Origin: Pelomonas dachongensis
GTDB lineage: Bacteria; Pseudomonadota; Gammaproteobacteria; Burkholderiales; Burkholderiaceae_C
Direction: 5' to 3'
Assembly: GCF_043555865.1 (NCBI RefSeq)
Contig: NZ_JBIGHY010000008.1
Location: forward strand, 124,001-188,000
Length of the DNA: 64,000 bases
Positions 17,868 to 25,140 of this stretch are shown in pieces. Position 1 is the stretch's first letter. Every line of letters starts with the position of its first letter. The notes under the pieces were generated by a model. The model was given only the letters and a program-made list of their open reading frames with translations, did no database searches and had not been told where the DNA came from. Both the position numbers and the translations under genes were made by a program.

Positions 17868-18518
17868 ATGCCTCAAGCCTTTTGCCTGCACGTCGCGGGT
17901 GACTTCGCCTGCTTCACCCGCCCCGAGATGAAAGTCGAACGCGTCAGCTACGACCTCATCACGCCCTCAGCGGCGCGGTCCATCTTCGAGGCCATCTTGT
18001 GGAAACCAGCCATGCGATGGCGCGTGCAGCGCATCGAGGTGCTCAAGCCCATCCGCTGGATCAACCTGCGCCGCAACGAGGTAGGCGCGGTCATCTCAAC
18101 CACCAACGTCCAGCAGGCCATGAACGCCGGCCAGGGCGACCTGGCGCTGTACGTGGAGGACGAGCGCCAGCAGCGCGCCGGGCTCTTTCTGCGTGACGTG
18201 GCCTACCGCCTTCACGCCACGCTGGAGGTGCGCAGCGACGAGCCGCGCCAGAAGTACGAGGAGATGTTCCAGCGCCGCTCCAGCAAGGGCCAATGTGTGA
18301 ACCAGCCCTATCTCGGCTGCCGCGAGTTCGCGGCGGATGTGCGGCTGGTGGACGCCGCCTCCGCGCAGCCCGAGCCCATCGACGAGACGCGCGACCTCGG
18401 CTGGATGCTGTATGACCTGGACTTCACCCACGCCACCTCGCCGCAACCGCACTTCTTCCGCGCGCAGATGCAGGGCGGCGTCGTGGAGGTGCCCGCCTTC
18501 GAGGAGGCCGCCGCATGA
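17868..18518 (+). CDS. cas5c: Cas5c (Cas5d), crRNA-processing subunit of type I-C Cascade
   Basis: In type I-C systems, which lack Cas6, Cas5c itself cuts the repeat hairpin of the CRISPR transcript and then caps the 5' handle of the crRNA in the complex. The 216-residue protein begins with the RAMP strand FCLHVAGDFACFTRPEMKVE and the conserved YDLITPSAARSIFEAILWKP, both characteristic of this family. No Cas6 gene is present in the window, consistent with this role. A Shine-Dalgarno AGGGAGA precedes the ATG. The stop codon overlaps the cas8c start (ATGA), so the two are translationally coupled. Confidence 0.97.
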   Translation: MPQAFCLHVAGDFACFTRPEMKVERVSYDLITPSAARSIFEAILWKPAMRWRVQRIEVLKPIRWINLRRNEVGAVISTTNVQQAMNAGQGDLALYVEDERQQRAGLFLRDVAYRLHATLEVRSDEPRQKYEEMFQRRSSKGQCVNQPYLGCREFAADVRLVDAASAQPEPIDETRDLGWMLYDLDFTHATSPQPHFFRAQMQGGVVEVPAFEEAAA

Positions 18519-20284
18519 TCTTGCAAGCCCTCGCCCAGCTCTACGAGCGCCGCAGCCGCGACCCGAACCCCGCCCGTCGCCTGCCCTCGCCCGGGCTGGA
18601 AGACAAGGACATCCCCTTCGTCGTGGAACTGCGTGCTGACGGCCACCCGGTTCAACTGCGCGACACACGCAGCCTCGATGGCAAGAAGCAGCGGGCGCAG
18701 GGCTTCTTCGTCCCACAAGGCGTCAAGAAGACCTCTGGCGTCGCCGCGAACCTGCTGTGGGACACGGCCGAGTACACGCTCGGTGTCAGCGCCAAGGGCG
18801 ACAGCCCGCGTCTGGCGGAGCAGGCGGCGGCGTTCCGCGCTCGGGTGCAGGCCCTGGAGCCGCATGCCGACGGCGACGCCGGCCTGGTCGCACTGCTGGC
18901 CTTCCTGGCCGCACCCTCGCTGGACGCGTTGCGTGCTGCGCCGCACTGGGCGGAGATGCTGGAGGTCAACGCGTTGGTCAGCTTCGAGCTGCAAGGCGAC
19001 GCCGGCCAGTTGATATGCCAGCGCCCCAACGTGCAGGCCGCCATCCAGGCCCAGGCCGCCGCGCAGTCGCCCGGCGAACAGGCCCGGTGTCTGGTGGACG
19101 GCGCGTTGCGGCCGGTGGCCCGCCTGCATGGTTCCATCAAGGGCGTGTGGGGCGCGCAGAGTTCGGGCGCCAACATCGTGTCGTTCAACTTGGACGCGTT
19201 CAACTCCTACGGCAAGGCGCAAGGCCAGAACGCCCCGGTGGGCGAGGCTGTCATGTTTGCGTACACGACGGCGCTCAACGCGCTGCTGGACCGCGAGTCC
19301 CGCAACCGCGTGCAGGTGGGCGACGCCTCCACCGTATTCTGGGCCGATGCGCCCCATCCCTTCGACGGCGAGTTCACGCTGGCCGATCTGTTCGGCGAAC
19401 CTGACAACCCAGACAAGGCGCGTGACGCCGTGCGCGCGCTCCACGCCGCCGCGCGCTCAGGATCACTGCCCGCCGAGCAGGCCGACACGCGCTTCTTCGT
19501 GCTGGGCCTGTCGCCCAATGCCGCGCGCATCAGCATCCGCTTCTGGCTGCCGCAGCTGCGCTTTGCCGAGCTGGCGCCGCGCCTGGTGCAGCACTTCGAC
19601 GACATCCGCGTGGCGCGTCGTTTTGACAGCGACCCCGAAACGCCTTCACTGTTCCGCCTACTCACCAGCCTCGCCCTGCAGGGCAAGGCCGACAACATCC
19701 CGCCGCGACTGGCCGGCGAGTGGATGCGCGCCATTCTCGAAGGCCTGCCGCTGCCGGCCGGCCTGCTCAACGCCGCGGTACAGCGCTGCAAGGCCGAGCA
19801 GGACGTGAGCTACCTGCGCGCCTGCGTGTTGAAGGCCTGGCTGAACCGCCACGCCAGCGTCTATTCATCCACGTCACCCACATTCAAGGAGGCCCTCGAC
19901 ATGGACAACCCCGCCCCGGCATACCGGCTCGGCCGGCTCTTCGCCACGCTGGAGCGCATCCAGGAGCAGGCGCAGCCCGGCATCAACGCCACCATCCGCG
20001 ACCGCTACTACGGGGCGGCCTCCACCACGCCAGTGGCCGTGTTCACAACGCTGCTGCGCTTGAAGAACGCTCATCTGAAGAAGCTCAGCGACGGCTTCAC
20101 GGGCTACTTCGAGAAGCTGATCGGCGAGATCCTGGCGCCACTCGACCCGATGAACGGCTTTCCGCGCCAGCTCAGCCTGCCCGAGCAAGGCCAGTTCGCC
20201 CTCGGCTACTACCACCAGCGCCAGGCCTTCTTCACCAAGACGTCCGACGCCGGCACAAGCACCGACCAACCCCAGGGAGATTGA
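18515..20284 (+). CDS. cas8c: Cas8c (Csd1), large subunit of type I-C Cascade
   Basis: The 589-residue protein is the large subunit that recognises the protospacer-adjacent motif and helps open the target DNA. Family features are the N-terminal ILQALAQLYERR stretch, the VPQGVKKTSGVAANLLWD segment, SFNLDAFNSYGKAQGQNAPV and the FWADAP and FFVLGLSPNAARISIRFW strands. A shorter internal product from cas8c (Cas11c) is known in some I-C systems; an internal start such as the ATG near 19902, preceded by AAGGAGG (about 19888-19894), would suit a small-subunit protein of about 127 residues. That internal start is my inference and is worth noting because the Shine-Dalgarno sequence is unusually good. 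Confidence 0.97.
   Translation: MILQALAQLYERRSRDPNPARRLPSPGLEDKDIPFVVELRADGHPVQLRDTRSLDGKKQRAQGFFVPQGVKKTSGVAANLLWDTAEYTLGVSAKGDSPRLAEQAAAFRARVQALEPHADGDAGLVALLAFLAAPSLDALRAAPHWAEMLEVNALVSFELQGDAGQLICQRPNVQAAIQAQAAAQSPGEQARCLVDGALRPVARLHGSIKGVWGAQSSGANIVSFNLDAFNSYGKAQGQNAPVGEAVMFAYTTALNALLDRESRNRVQVGDASTVFWADAPHPFDGEFTLADLFGEPDNPDKARDAVRALHAAARSGSLPAEQADTRFFVLGLSPNAARISIRFWLPQLRFAELAPRLVQHFDDIRVARRFDSDPETPSLFRLLTSLALQGKADNIPPRLAGEWMRAILEGLPLPAGLLNAAVQRCKAEQDVSYLRACVLKAWLNRHASVYSSTSPTFKEALDMDNPAPAYRLGRLFATLERIQEQAQPGINATIRDRYYGAASTTPVAVFTTLLRLKNAHLKKLSDGFTGYFEKLIGEILAPLDPMNGFPRQLSLPEQGQFALGYYHQRQAFFTKTSDAGTSTDQPQGD
19902..20284 (+). CDS. Possible internal small subunit Cas11c made from within cas8c
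   Basis: Within cas8c, an in-frame ATG at 19902 (start MDNPAPAYRLGRLFATLERI) is preceded by AAGGAGG at a spacing of about 7-8 bases. It would yield a 127-residue C-terminal fragment of Cas8c. Type I-C systems studied elsewhere make such a small subunit (Cas11c) by internal initiation at this position of the gene, to build the belly of Cascade. Sequence shows only the start signals and the frame; production of the protein is inferred. Confidence 0.6.
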
Positions 20285-20288
20285 GACC

Positions 20289-21209
20289 ATGAGCACCCCC
20301 AACGCCACGCCCATTTCGGGCCGCCTCGACTTCGTGCTGCTCTTCGACGTGAAGGACGGCAACCCCAACGGCGACCCCGACGCCGGCAACATGCCCCGCA
20401 TCGACGCCGAGACCGGCCACGGCCTGATGACCGACGTGGCGCTCAAGCGCAAGCTGCGCAACTTCGTGCAGCTCGTAAAGGGCGCCCAGCCGCCCTACGA
20501 CATCTACATAAAGGAAAAGGCGGTGCTGGAGCAGACACACCGCAAGGCCTACGCGGCGGTGGGCGCCGAGGCCGAATTGGCCGACGATCCGGACGCCAAG
20601 GGCAAGAAAAAGCGCAAGGGCAGCGCCGACAGTGTCGACAAGGCTCGCGCCTGGATCTGCCAGAACTTCTTCGACGTGCGCACGTTCGGCGCGGTCATGT
20701 CCACCGGCGTCAACTGCGGCCAGGTCCGTGGCCCCGTGCAGCTGACCTTCGCCCGCTCGGCCAACCCCATCGTCGCCAGCGAGCACGCCATCACCCGCAT
20801 GGCCGTGGCGACGCAGGCAGAGGCGGACAAGCAGGAAGGCGACAACCGCACCATGGGCCGCAAGCACACGGTGCCGTACGGTCTCTACCGCTCGCACGGC
20901 TTCGTCTCGGCCTTTCTCGCCAAGCAGACCGGCTTCACGGCCGAAGACCTGGAGCTGCTGATGCAAGGCTTGGAGCAGATGTTCGAGCACGACCGCTCCG
21001 CTGCCCGGGGCGAGATGTCCACACGCGGGCTCTTCGTCTTTCAACACGAGAGCGAACTCGGCAATGCCCACTCGCACAGCCTGTTTGATCGCATCGACGT
21101 GAAACTCAAGGACGGCGTCACCGCGCCGCGCAACTTTGCCGACTACGAGATCCGTGTGGACGAGACTGACCTACCCAGCGGCGTGAAGCTGCTGCGCCGC
21201 ATCGGCTGA
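20289..21209 (+). CDS. cas7c: Cas7c (Csd2), backbone subunit of type I-C Cascade
   Basis: Cas7c binds along the crRNA spacer and forms the helical backbone. The 306-residue product carries the typical Csd2 N-terminus (DFVLLFDVKDGNPNGDPDAG), DVALKRKLRNFV, the ARAWICQNFFDVRTFGAVMS segment and TRMAVATQAEADKQEGDNRT, ending with the conserved DRIDVKLKDGVTAPRNFADY region. It starts four bases after cas8c and ends 36 bases before the convergent toxin gene. Confidence 0.97.
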   Translation: MSTPNATPISGRLDFVLLFDVKDGNPNGDPDAGNMPRIDAETGHGLMTDVALKRKLRNFVQLVKGAQPPYDIYIKEKAVLEQTHRKAYAAVGAEAELADDPDAKGKKKRKGSADSVDKARAWICQNFFDVRTFGAVMSTGVNCGQVRGPVQLTFARSANPIVASEHAITRMAVATQAEADKQEGDNRTMGRKHTVPYGLYRSHGFVSAFLAKQTGFTAEDLELLMQGLEQMFEHDRSAARGEMSTRGLFVFQHESELGNAHSHSLFDRIDVKLKDGVTAPRNFADYEIRVDETDLPSGVKLLRRIG

Positions 21210-21245
21210 AGCGTGGCGACCGCGCCGGTCGCCGGCGGCTGCCAG

Positions 21246-21548
21246 CTACCGCCGCCCCACCCAATACCCGGCCTTGCGCCGCTGATGATGCAAAGCCATC
21301 ACCACGATGCGCTCGCCATCGGCTTCGATGCGGTAGATGACGGAGTATGGGAAACGGGGCAGCGGCAGCTTGCGGGCGCCAGACGCGTCGACGGAGCCGA
21401 TCTCGGGGTGCGCTCTCAGCAGCGTGGCCGCGCGATCAAACTGCAGCAGCAGACGATCCGAAATCCTTCGGCCGAAGCGCTCCCGGCACCAGGTCAATGC
21501 CTCGTCCAGCTCACGGCTCGCCGCAGGGTGGACGGTCAGCGACTGCAT
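21246..21548 (-). CDS. RelE/ParE-family toxin
   Basis: The 100-residue protein has the alpha-alpha-beta fold signature of the family: a helix-rich start (HPAASRELDEALTWCRER), a middle FGRRISDRLLLQFDRAATLL helix, then RKLPLPRFPYSVIYRIE and a C-terminal VMALHHQRRKAGYW strand, which is closest to ParE-type toxins. ParE proteins poison DNA gyrase and RelE proteins cut mRNA; which applies here cannot be told from sequence. It lies antisense between cas7c and cas4, 20 bases behind its antitoxin. Confidence 0.88.
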   Translation of the reverse strand: MQSLTVHPAASRELDEALTWCRERFGRRISDRLLLQFDRAATLLRAHPEIGSVDASGARKLPLPRFPYSVIYRIEADGERIVVMALHHQRRKAGYWVGRR

Positions 21549-21568
21549 CGCGCCTTGCGCCCCGGCCT

Positions 21569-21820
21569 TCAGCCCTGGTGTTTGGCTCGCAGTTCGGCCA
21601 TGACGTCATCCCAGGGGCGGCAATGCACGGCGCCGCTGTCAACCTCCTGCATGCGGCGCCTGATCTCGGCCTCCCACGCTGGGTCAGGCGCGTCACTGCT
21701 CTCCACGCTGGCCCAAAGCCGCTCGGCCAGCGCGGCGCGCTCATCGGGGCTGAGCCGCAAGGCGTCGGCTTCGATGCGCTGCAGCGCGGCGACTTCAGTC
21801 GGGTCGACAGCGGTGGACAT
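21569..21820 (-). CDS. Addiction module antitoxin (PF09720-type)
   Basis: This 83-residue acidic protein is of the short unstable antitoxin type usually paired with ParE-like toxins. The recognisable part is ALRLSPDERAALAERLWASV with the following acidic DPAWEAEIRRRM helix and the C-terminal WDDVMAELRA. It precedes the toxin on the same strand (antitoxin-first order, 20-bp gap), as is normal for type II modules, where the antitoxin often represses the shared promoter. That promoter must lie in the 63 bases between here and cas4. Confidence 0.87.
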   Translation of the reverse strand: MSTAVDPTEVAALQRIEADALRLSPDERAALAERLWASVESSDAPDPAWEAEIRRRMQEVDSGAVHCRPWDDVMAELRAKHQG

Positions 21821-21883
21821 GAGGGCGGCCTCCTTGCTTGGCCGCGAATTTTATCGCTCGCACGGGATCGAGGATTGACTGGC
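21821..21883. promoter_or_regulatory. Divergent region between antitoxin and cas4
   Basis: These 63 bases separate the antitoxin gene (leftward) from cas4 (rightward). They must hold the toxin/antitoxin promoter, and possibly a promoter for cas4-cas1-cas2, unless these are read through from cas3. AATTTTATCG is A/T-rich relative to its surroundings, but no clear promoter hexamers or palindromic operator could be assigned. Confidence 0.4.
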
Positions 21884-22540
21884 ATGACTGAAGAAGAGGA
21901 CGTCGTCGCCATCCCGCTGTCGGCTCTGCAGCATTGGGCCTACTGCCCGCGCCAGTGCGGGCTGATCCACATTGAGCAGGCCTTCGACGACAACCTGCAC
22001 ACGCTGCGCGGCAACGCGCTGCATGCGCGAGTGGACCAGCCGGGGCTGCAAACCGAACGCGGTCGGCGCGTCGAGCGCGCACTGCCACTGTGGCACGACG
22101 ACCTGGGGCTGATCGGCAAGGCGGACGCCGTCGAGTTCCTGCCTGACGGCAGCCCTTACCCGGTGGAATACAAGCAGGGCTCGCGCCACAAGTCCGCCGC
22201 CATCGCCGCCTGCGACGACCTTCAGCTCGCCGCCCAGGCCTTGTGCCTGGAGGCCATGACCGGCCATGCCGTGCCGGAGGGCGCCATCTTCTACGCCAGC
22301 AGCAAGCGCCGACGCGTGGTGCCCGTCACCGACGCGCTGCGCGCCCAGGTGGCCGACACCCGCGCGGCCGTGGCCGCACAGCTCGCGTTGGGCCGGCTGC
22401 CGCCACCGCTGACTGGCGAACTGGCTGCGCAGCGCTGCAAGCCCTGCTCGTTGCGGGACCGCTGCCAGCCCGAGGCCGCGAAGTCTGCGGCACTGGCCCA
22501 ACTGCGTCGCCGGCTCTTCGACCCCGATGACGAAACCTGA
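21884..22540 (+). CDS. cas4: Cas4 exonuclease (type I-C adaptation)
   Basis: Cas4 trims prespacers and checks the PAM during spacer acquisition, working with Cas1-Cas2. The 218-residue product has the RecB-type nuclease motifs (GKADAVEF, YPVEYKQGS with the catalytic D, E and K) and the four iron-sulfur cysteines: one in YCPRQC at the N-terminus and three in CKPCSLRDRC near the end. The frame stays open far upstream, but family similarity begins at the ATG 21884 (MTEEEDVVAIPLSALQHWAY). It ends eight bases before cas1. Confidence 0.96.
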   Translation: MTEEEDVVAIPLSALQHWAYCPRQCGLIHIEQAFDDNLHTLRGNALHARVDQPGLQTERGRRVERALPLWHDDLGLIGKADAVEFLPDGSPYPVEYKQGSRHKSAAIAACDDLQLAAQALCLEAMTGHAVPEGAIFYASSKRRRVVPVTDALRAQVADTRAAVAAQLALGRLPPPLTGELAAQRCKPCSLRDRCQPEAAKSAALAQLRRRLFDPDDET

Positions 22541-23489
22541 AGCCGGCCATGCACCTGCTCAACACCCTCTACCTGACCACGCCCGACACCTATCTGCGCC
22601 TGGACAACCAGACGCTGGCCATCGAGCAGAACCAGGAACTCAAGCTGCGCGTGCCGCTGCATCACCTGAACGCGGTGGTGTGCTTCGGCCACATCCAGCT
22701 CTCCACGCCACTTATGCACATGCTGGCGCAGCAGGGCATTGCGCTCGTGCTGCTGGATGCGAATGGCCGATTCCAGGCCCGGCTGGAAGGCCCGATGGCC
22801 GGCAACGTGCTGCTGCGCCAGGCCCAGCACCGGGCTTGCGGAGATGCCGGCCTGATGCTTGCGCTGGCGCGCAGCTTCGTCGCTGGCAAGATCCGCAACG
22901 CCCGCAGCCTGCTGCAACGCGGCGCACGCGAGGCCCGCAACGACGCCGACGCGGACGCGCTCACGCGCCAGGCGCTGAACCTGGCCGCCAGCCTGCGCGC
23001 CCTGCCCGGCTGCGGCACGCTGAATGAACTGCGCGGAATTGAGGGCGAAGCCGCACGCACACACTTCGCCGGCCTGAGCCTACTGGTGCGCCCGGACGCC
23101 CGCGAGCACTTCAGCATGCGCGACGGCCGCAGCAGGCGCCCGCCGCGTGACCGGCTCAACGCGCTGTTGTCCTTCCTCTACAGCCTGTGGATGAACGACT
23201 GCCGCAGCGCGCTCGAAGCCGTCGGGCTCGACCCACAGGTCGGCTTCCTCCACACGCTGCGTCCCGGCCGCGCGGCGCTGGCGCTTGACCTAATGGAGGA
23301 GTTCCGCCCGCAGGCTGAGCGCCTGGCGCTGACCCTCATCAACCGCCAGCAGCTGCGGGCCGGCGACTTCGTCGAACGCGAGGGCGGCGCCATCAGCCTG
23401 CTGGCCGACGCGCGCAAAGGCGTGCTGGTGGCCTACCAGGAGCGCAAGCAGGACCTGCTGCAACACCCGCTGCTCGCCCAGCCGGTGGC

Positions 23490-23495
23490 GCTAGG
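23490..23495. repeat. Target-site duplication, left copy (GCTAGG)
   Basis: Six bases GCTAGG directly before the left end of the element, identical to 24525-24530. The sequence fits NCTAGN, the 6-bp target described for IS481 of Bordetella pertussis. Confidence 0.93.
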
Positions 23496-24438
23496 TGTAG
23501 TTTCTCAGGACGTTGTTCCCGTCGAAGCCGAGTCTGAAGGCGGGAGGTTTGTGGGAGACGGCGGAGTGCGGGCGGCTGAAGTTGTAGTGCTGCATCCAGG
23601 GCTGCAATTCAGCGGCGCGGACGTCTGAACTGGGATAGCGATAGGCATAGGCCCATTCGCGCAGAAGCGTCTGGATGAAGCGCTCGGCCTTGCCGTTGGT
23701 ACGCGGCGTGTAGGGCCGCGTGCGCTTGTGCTTGATGCCAAGGCGGCGCAGGAGCTTGGCGAAGCGCCTGGACTTGTAGGCCGATCCGTTGTCGGTCATG
23801 ACAGCCTGGATGGGCACACCGAGCTTGCGGTAGTAGCGCAGCGCCGCGATCAGGAAGTCGCAGGCACTGTGGCTGGTCTCGTCGCGCAGCACTTGGCTGA
23901 AGCCGACGCGGGAGTGGTCGTCAATGGCCACGTGCAACGCCTGCCACCCCGCACGAGGCGTGTTGCGCGTGCGGTCTCCCGTCACGCGATGCCCGGGCTG
24001 ATCGAAGCAGCCGAGCTTCTTCATGTCCATGTGCAGCAGCTCGCCGGGGCGCTCCTTCTCATAGCGGCGCACGGGCACGCTGTCCTGCACTGGCGGCAGC
24101 TTGGCCAGGCCGGCCTTCACGCATACGCGCCCCACAGTGCTCTTGGAGACGCCCACACGCTCGGCGATTTGCGCGTAGCCCAGGCGCTGATTGCGCCTCA
24201 GGCCCTCGATCCGCTCCGTCTTGTCTGAACCAATGCGCGTGGGGCTGCGATGCGGACGAGAGCTGCGGTCCCGCAGACCTGCTACGCCTTCGAGCTGGTA
24301 GCGCCGCTTCCAGCGCGCCGCCGTGCGCGTGCTGATGCCCGCAGCATCGGCTGCCTTCCTGGCGCCCTGGGAGGCGATGTTTTTGACCAAGTGCTCGCGG
24401 CCTCGCGGCGTTAATGAGGCATTCTTATGGCTGTTCAT
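23491..24438 (-). CDS. IS481-family transposase
   Basis: The 315-residue protein has an N-terminal helix-turn-helix (SLTPRGREHLVKNIASQGAR, then DAAGISTRTAARWKRRY), a second HTH (YAQIAERVGVSKSTVGRV) and a DDE integrase core: first Asp in LLHMDMKKLG, second in VMTDNGSAYKS, and the Glu in NGKAERFIQTLLREW. I chose the ATG at 24438 (MNSHKNASL); the frame continues upstream to 24507 near the inverted repeat. The stop codon (TAG) is not inside the element: it comes from the CTAG of the target duplication, so the reading frame is closed by host DNA. The gene points leftward, antisense to cas1. Confidence 0.95.
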   Translation of the reverse strand: MNSHKNASLTPRGREHLVKNIASQGARKAADAAGISTRTAARWKRRYQLEGVAGLRDRSSRPHRSPTRIGSDKTERIEGLRRNQRLGYAQIAERVGVSKSTVGRVCVKAGLAKLPPVQDSVPVRRYEKERPGELLHMDMKKLGCFDQPGHRVTGDRTRNTPRAGWQALHVAIDDHSRVGFSQVLRDETSHSACDFLIAALRYYRKLGVPIQAVMTDNGSAYKSRRFAKLLRRLGIKHKRTRPYTPRTNGKAERFIQTLLREWAYAYRYPSSDVRAAELQPWMQHYNFSRPHSAVSHKPPAFRLGFDGNNVLRNYT

Positions 24439-24524
24439 CCGAGGTTGTCTGGGGTTGATGGTTTGGCGTGAGAACCTCCATCTTCCCCGACTACTTCGGG
24501 TGAACAACCTCTTGGGAAACGACA
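23496..24524 (-). mobile_element. IS481-family insertion sequence, 1029 bp, complete
   Basis: The element is bounded by imperfect inverted repeats: left end TGTAGTTTCTCAGGA (23496 onward), right end read inward TGTCGTTTCCCAAGA (24524 downward), agreeing at about 20 of the first 25 positions and starting with TGT as in IS481 relatives. It has perfect 6-bp GCTAGG duplications on both sides and one intact transposase gene on the minus strand. The perfect duplication and intact gene suggest a recent and possibly still mobile copy. It interrupts cas1 and stands between the cas1 promoter side and cas2. Confidence 0.95.
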
Positions 24525-24530
24525 GCTAGG
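24525..24530. repeat. Target-site duplication, right copy (GCTAGG)
   Basis: Second copy of GCTAGG, directly after the right inverted repeat (element ends GACA). Together with the left copy it defines the insertion boundary. Confidence 0.93.
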
Positions 24531-24640
24531 GCTGGTGCCCCTGATCCAGGCGCGACTGCTGGCGCGTGCGGTGCGCGGCGAGACGGATGCCGACGGGCAG
24601 GCCGCCGGCTACGTGCCCTTTCTGATCAAGTGAGGCGCCC

Positions 24641-24931
24641 GTGCTCGTCATCGTCTGCTACGACGTCAACACAGAAACCAAGGAAGGCCGGCGCCGCCTG
24701 CGGCGCGTCGCCAAGCTGTGCGAGTCCACCGGGCAACGTGTGCAGAAATCCGTCTTCGAATGCCAGATCGACCTTGCGCAAATGGAGACTCTCGAGCGAA
24801 AGCTGCTGGCCGAGATCAACGATCAGCAGGACTGCCTGCGCATCTACCGGCTGCCCGAAACCCGGGGCAGCGAGGTGCGTGAATACGGTCACTTCAAGGC
24901 CACGGATTTCGATGCTCCGCTGGTGCTTTGA
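24641..24931 (+). CDS. cas2: Cas2 (type I-C adaptation)
   Basis: Cas2 bridges two Cas1 dimers in the integration complex. The 96-residue product starts at GTG 24641 with LVIVCYDVNTETKEGRRRLR, carrying the conserved Asp of the beta1 strand, and continues with RVQKSVFECQIDLAQMETL and DCLRIYRLPE, all typical of the family. It begins seven bases after the cas1 stop codon. The gene is intact, but it lies downstream of the IS481 element, so its transcription from the cas promoter may be reduced. Confidence 0.96.
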   Translation: MLVIVCYDVNTETKEGRRRLRRVAKLCESTGQRVQKSVFECQIDLAQMETLERKLLAEINDQQDCLRIYRLPETRGSEVREYGHFKATDFDAPLVL

Positions 24932-25140
24932 CATTGGCCCCCAGTGATTGACACCTGTCTGCCGCGAACCTCCAGTGCCGCCGCTCGCCGCGAGAGGTTC
25001 GCGCGCGGCACAAGTCCTTGTCAGCACAAGAGTTCAGCGCCTGCGCTGCGCGCCGGCCACGTTCGCACGCTCTATTCACCCGGCGGGTTCGCGCGACCAC
25101 CGACAATTCATGTGCAACATCCCGCACTTGCGACGGTGGA
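24932..25140 (+). promoter_or_regulatory. CRISPR leader
   Basis: These 209 bases lie between cas2 and the first repeat, on the side where the repeats are invariant; the degenerate repeats are at the far end, so this is the leader and array promoter region. CGCGAACCT (24963-24971) and AGGTTCGCG (24995-25003) form a perfect 9-bp inverted repeat with a 23-base loop, a candidate protein-binding or structural site. No IHF-like motif or clear promoter hexamers were found. Confidence 0.75.

Larger units (their letters stand above)
22549..24633 (+). pseudogene. cas1: cas1 interrupted by an IS481-family element
   Basis: Cas1 is the integrase of spacer acquisition. The 5' part (22549-23495) encodes residues 1-315 of a type I-C Cas1, including the catalytic Glu in GIEGEAARTHF and the His and acidic residues in GFLHTLRPGRAALALDLMEE. 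The element at 23496-24524 then interrupts the gene, and the 3' part (24531-24633) supplies the last residues, ending GYVPFLIK. Joining the two parts after removal of the element and one 6-bp duplicate gives exactly 350 codons (349 residues), with no other damage. As it stands, the 5' part reads into the element and ends at 23628 as a 359-residue hybrid with 44 foreign residues. The catalytic core remains, so partial activity cannot be excluded, but loss of the C-terminal tail probably disables adaptation. Confidence 0.95.

Noticed and set aside
21872..21878. GGATTGA just before cas4, like the 3' end of the CRISPR repeat, as a possible degenerate repeat of a CreR-type guide
   Set aside because: Only seven bases match and no hairpin half is present; chance is the simplest explanation.
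24932..25140. IHF-binding site in the leader
   Set aside because: No sequence close to the IHF consensus was found, and type I-C adaptation is not known to need it in general.
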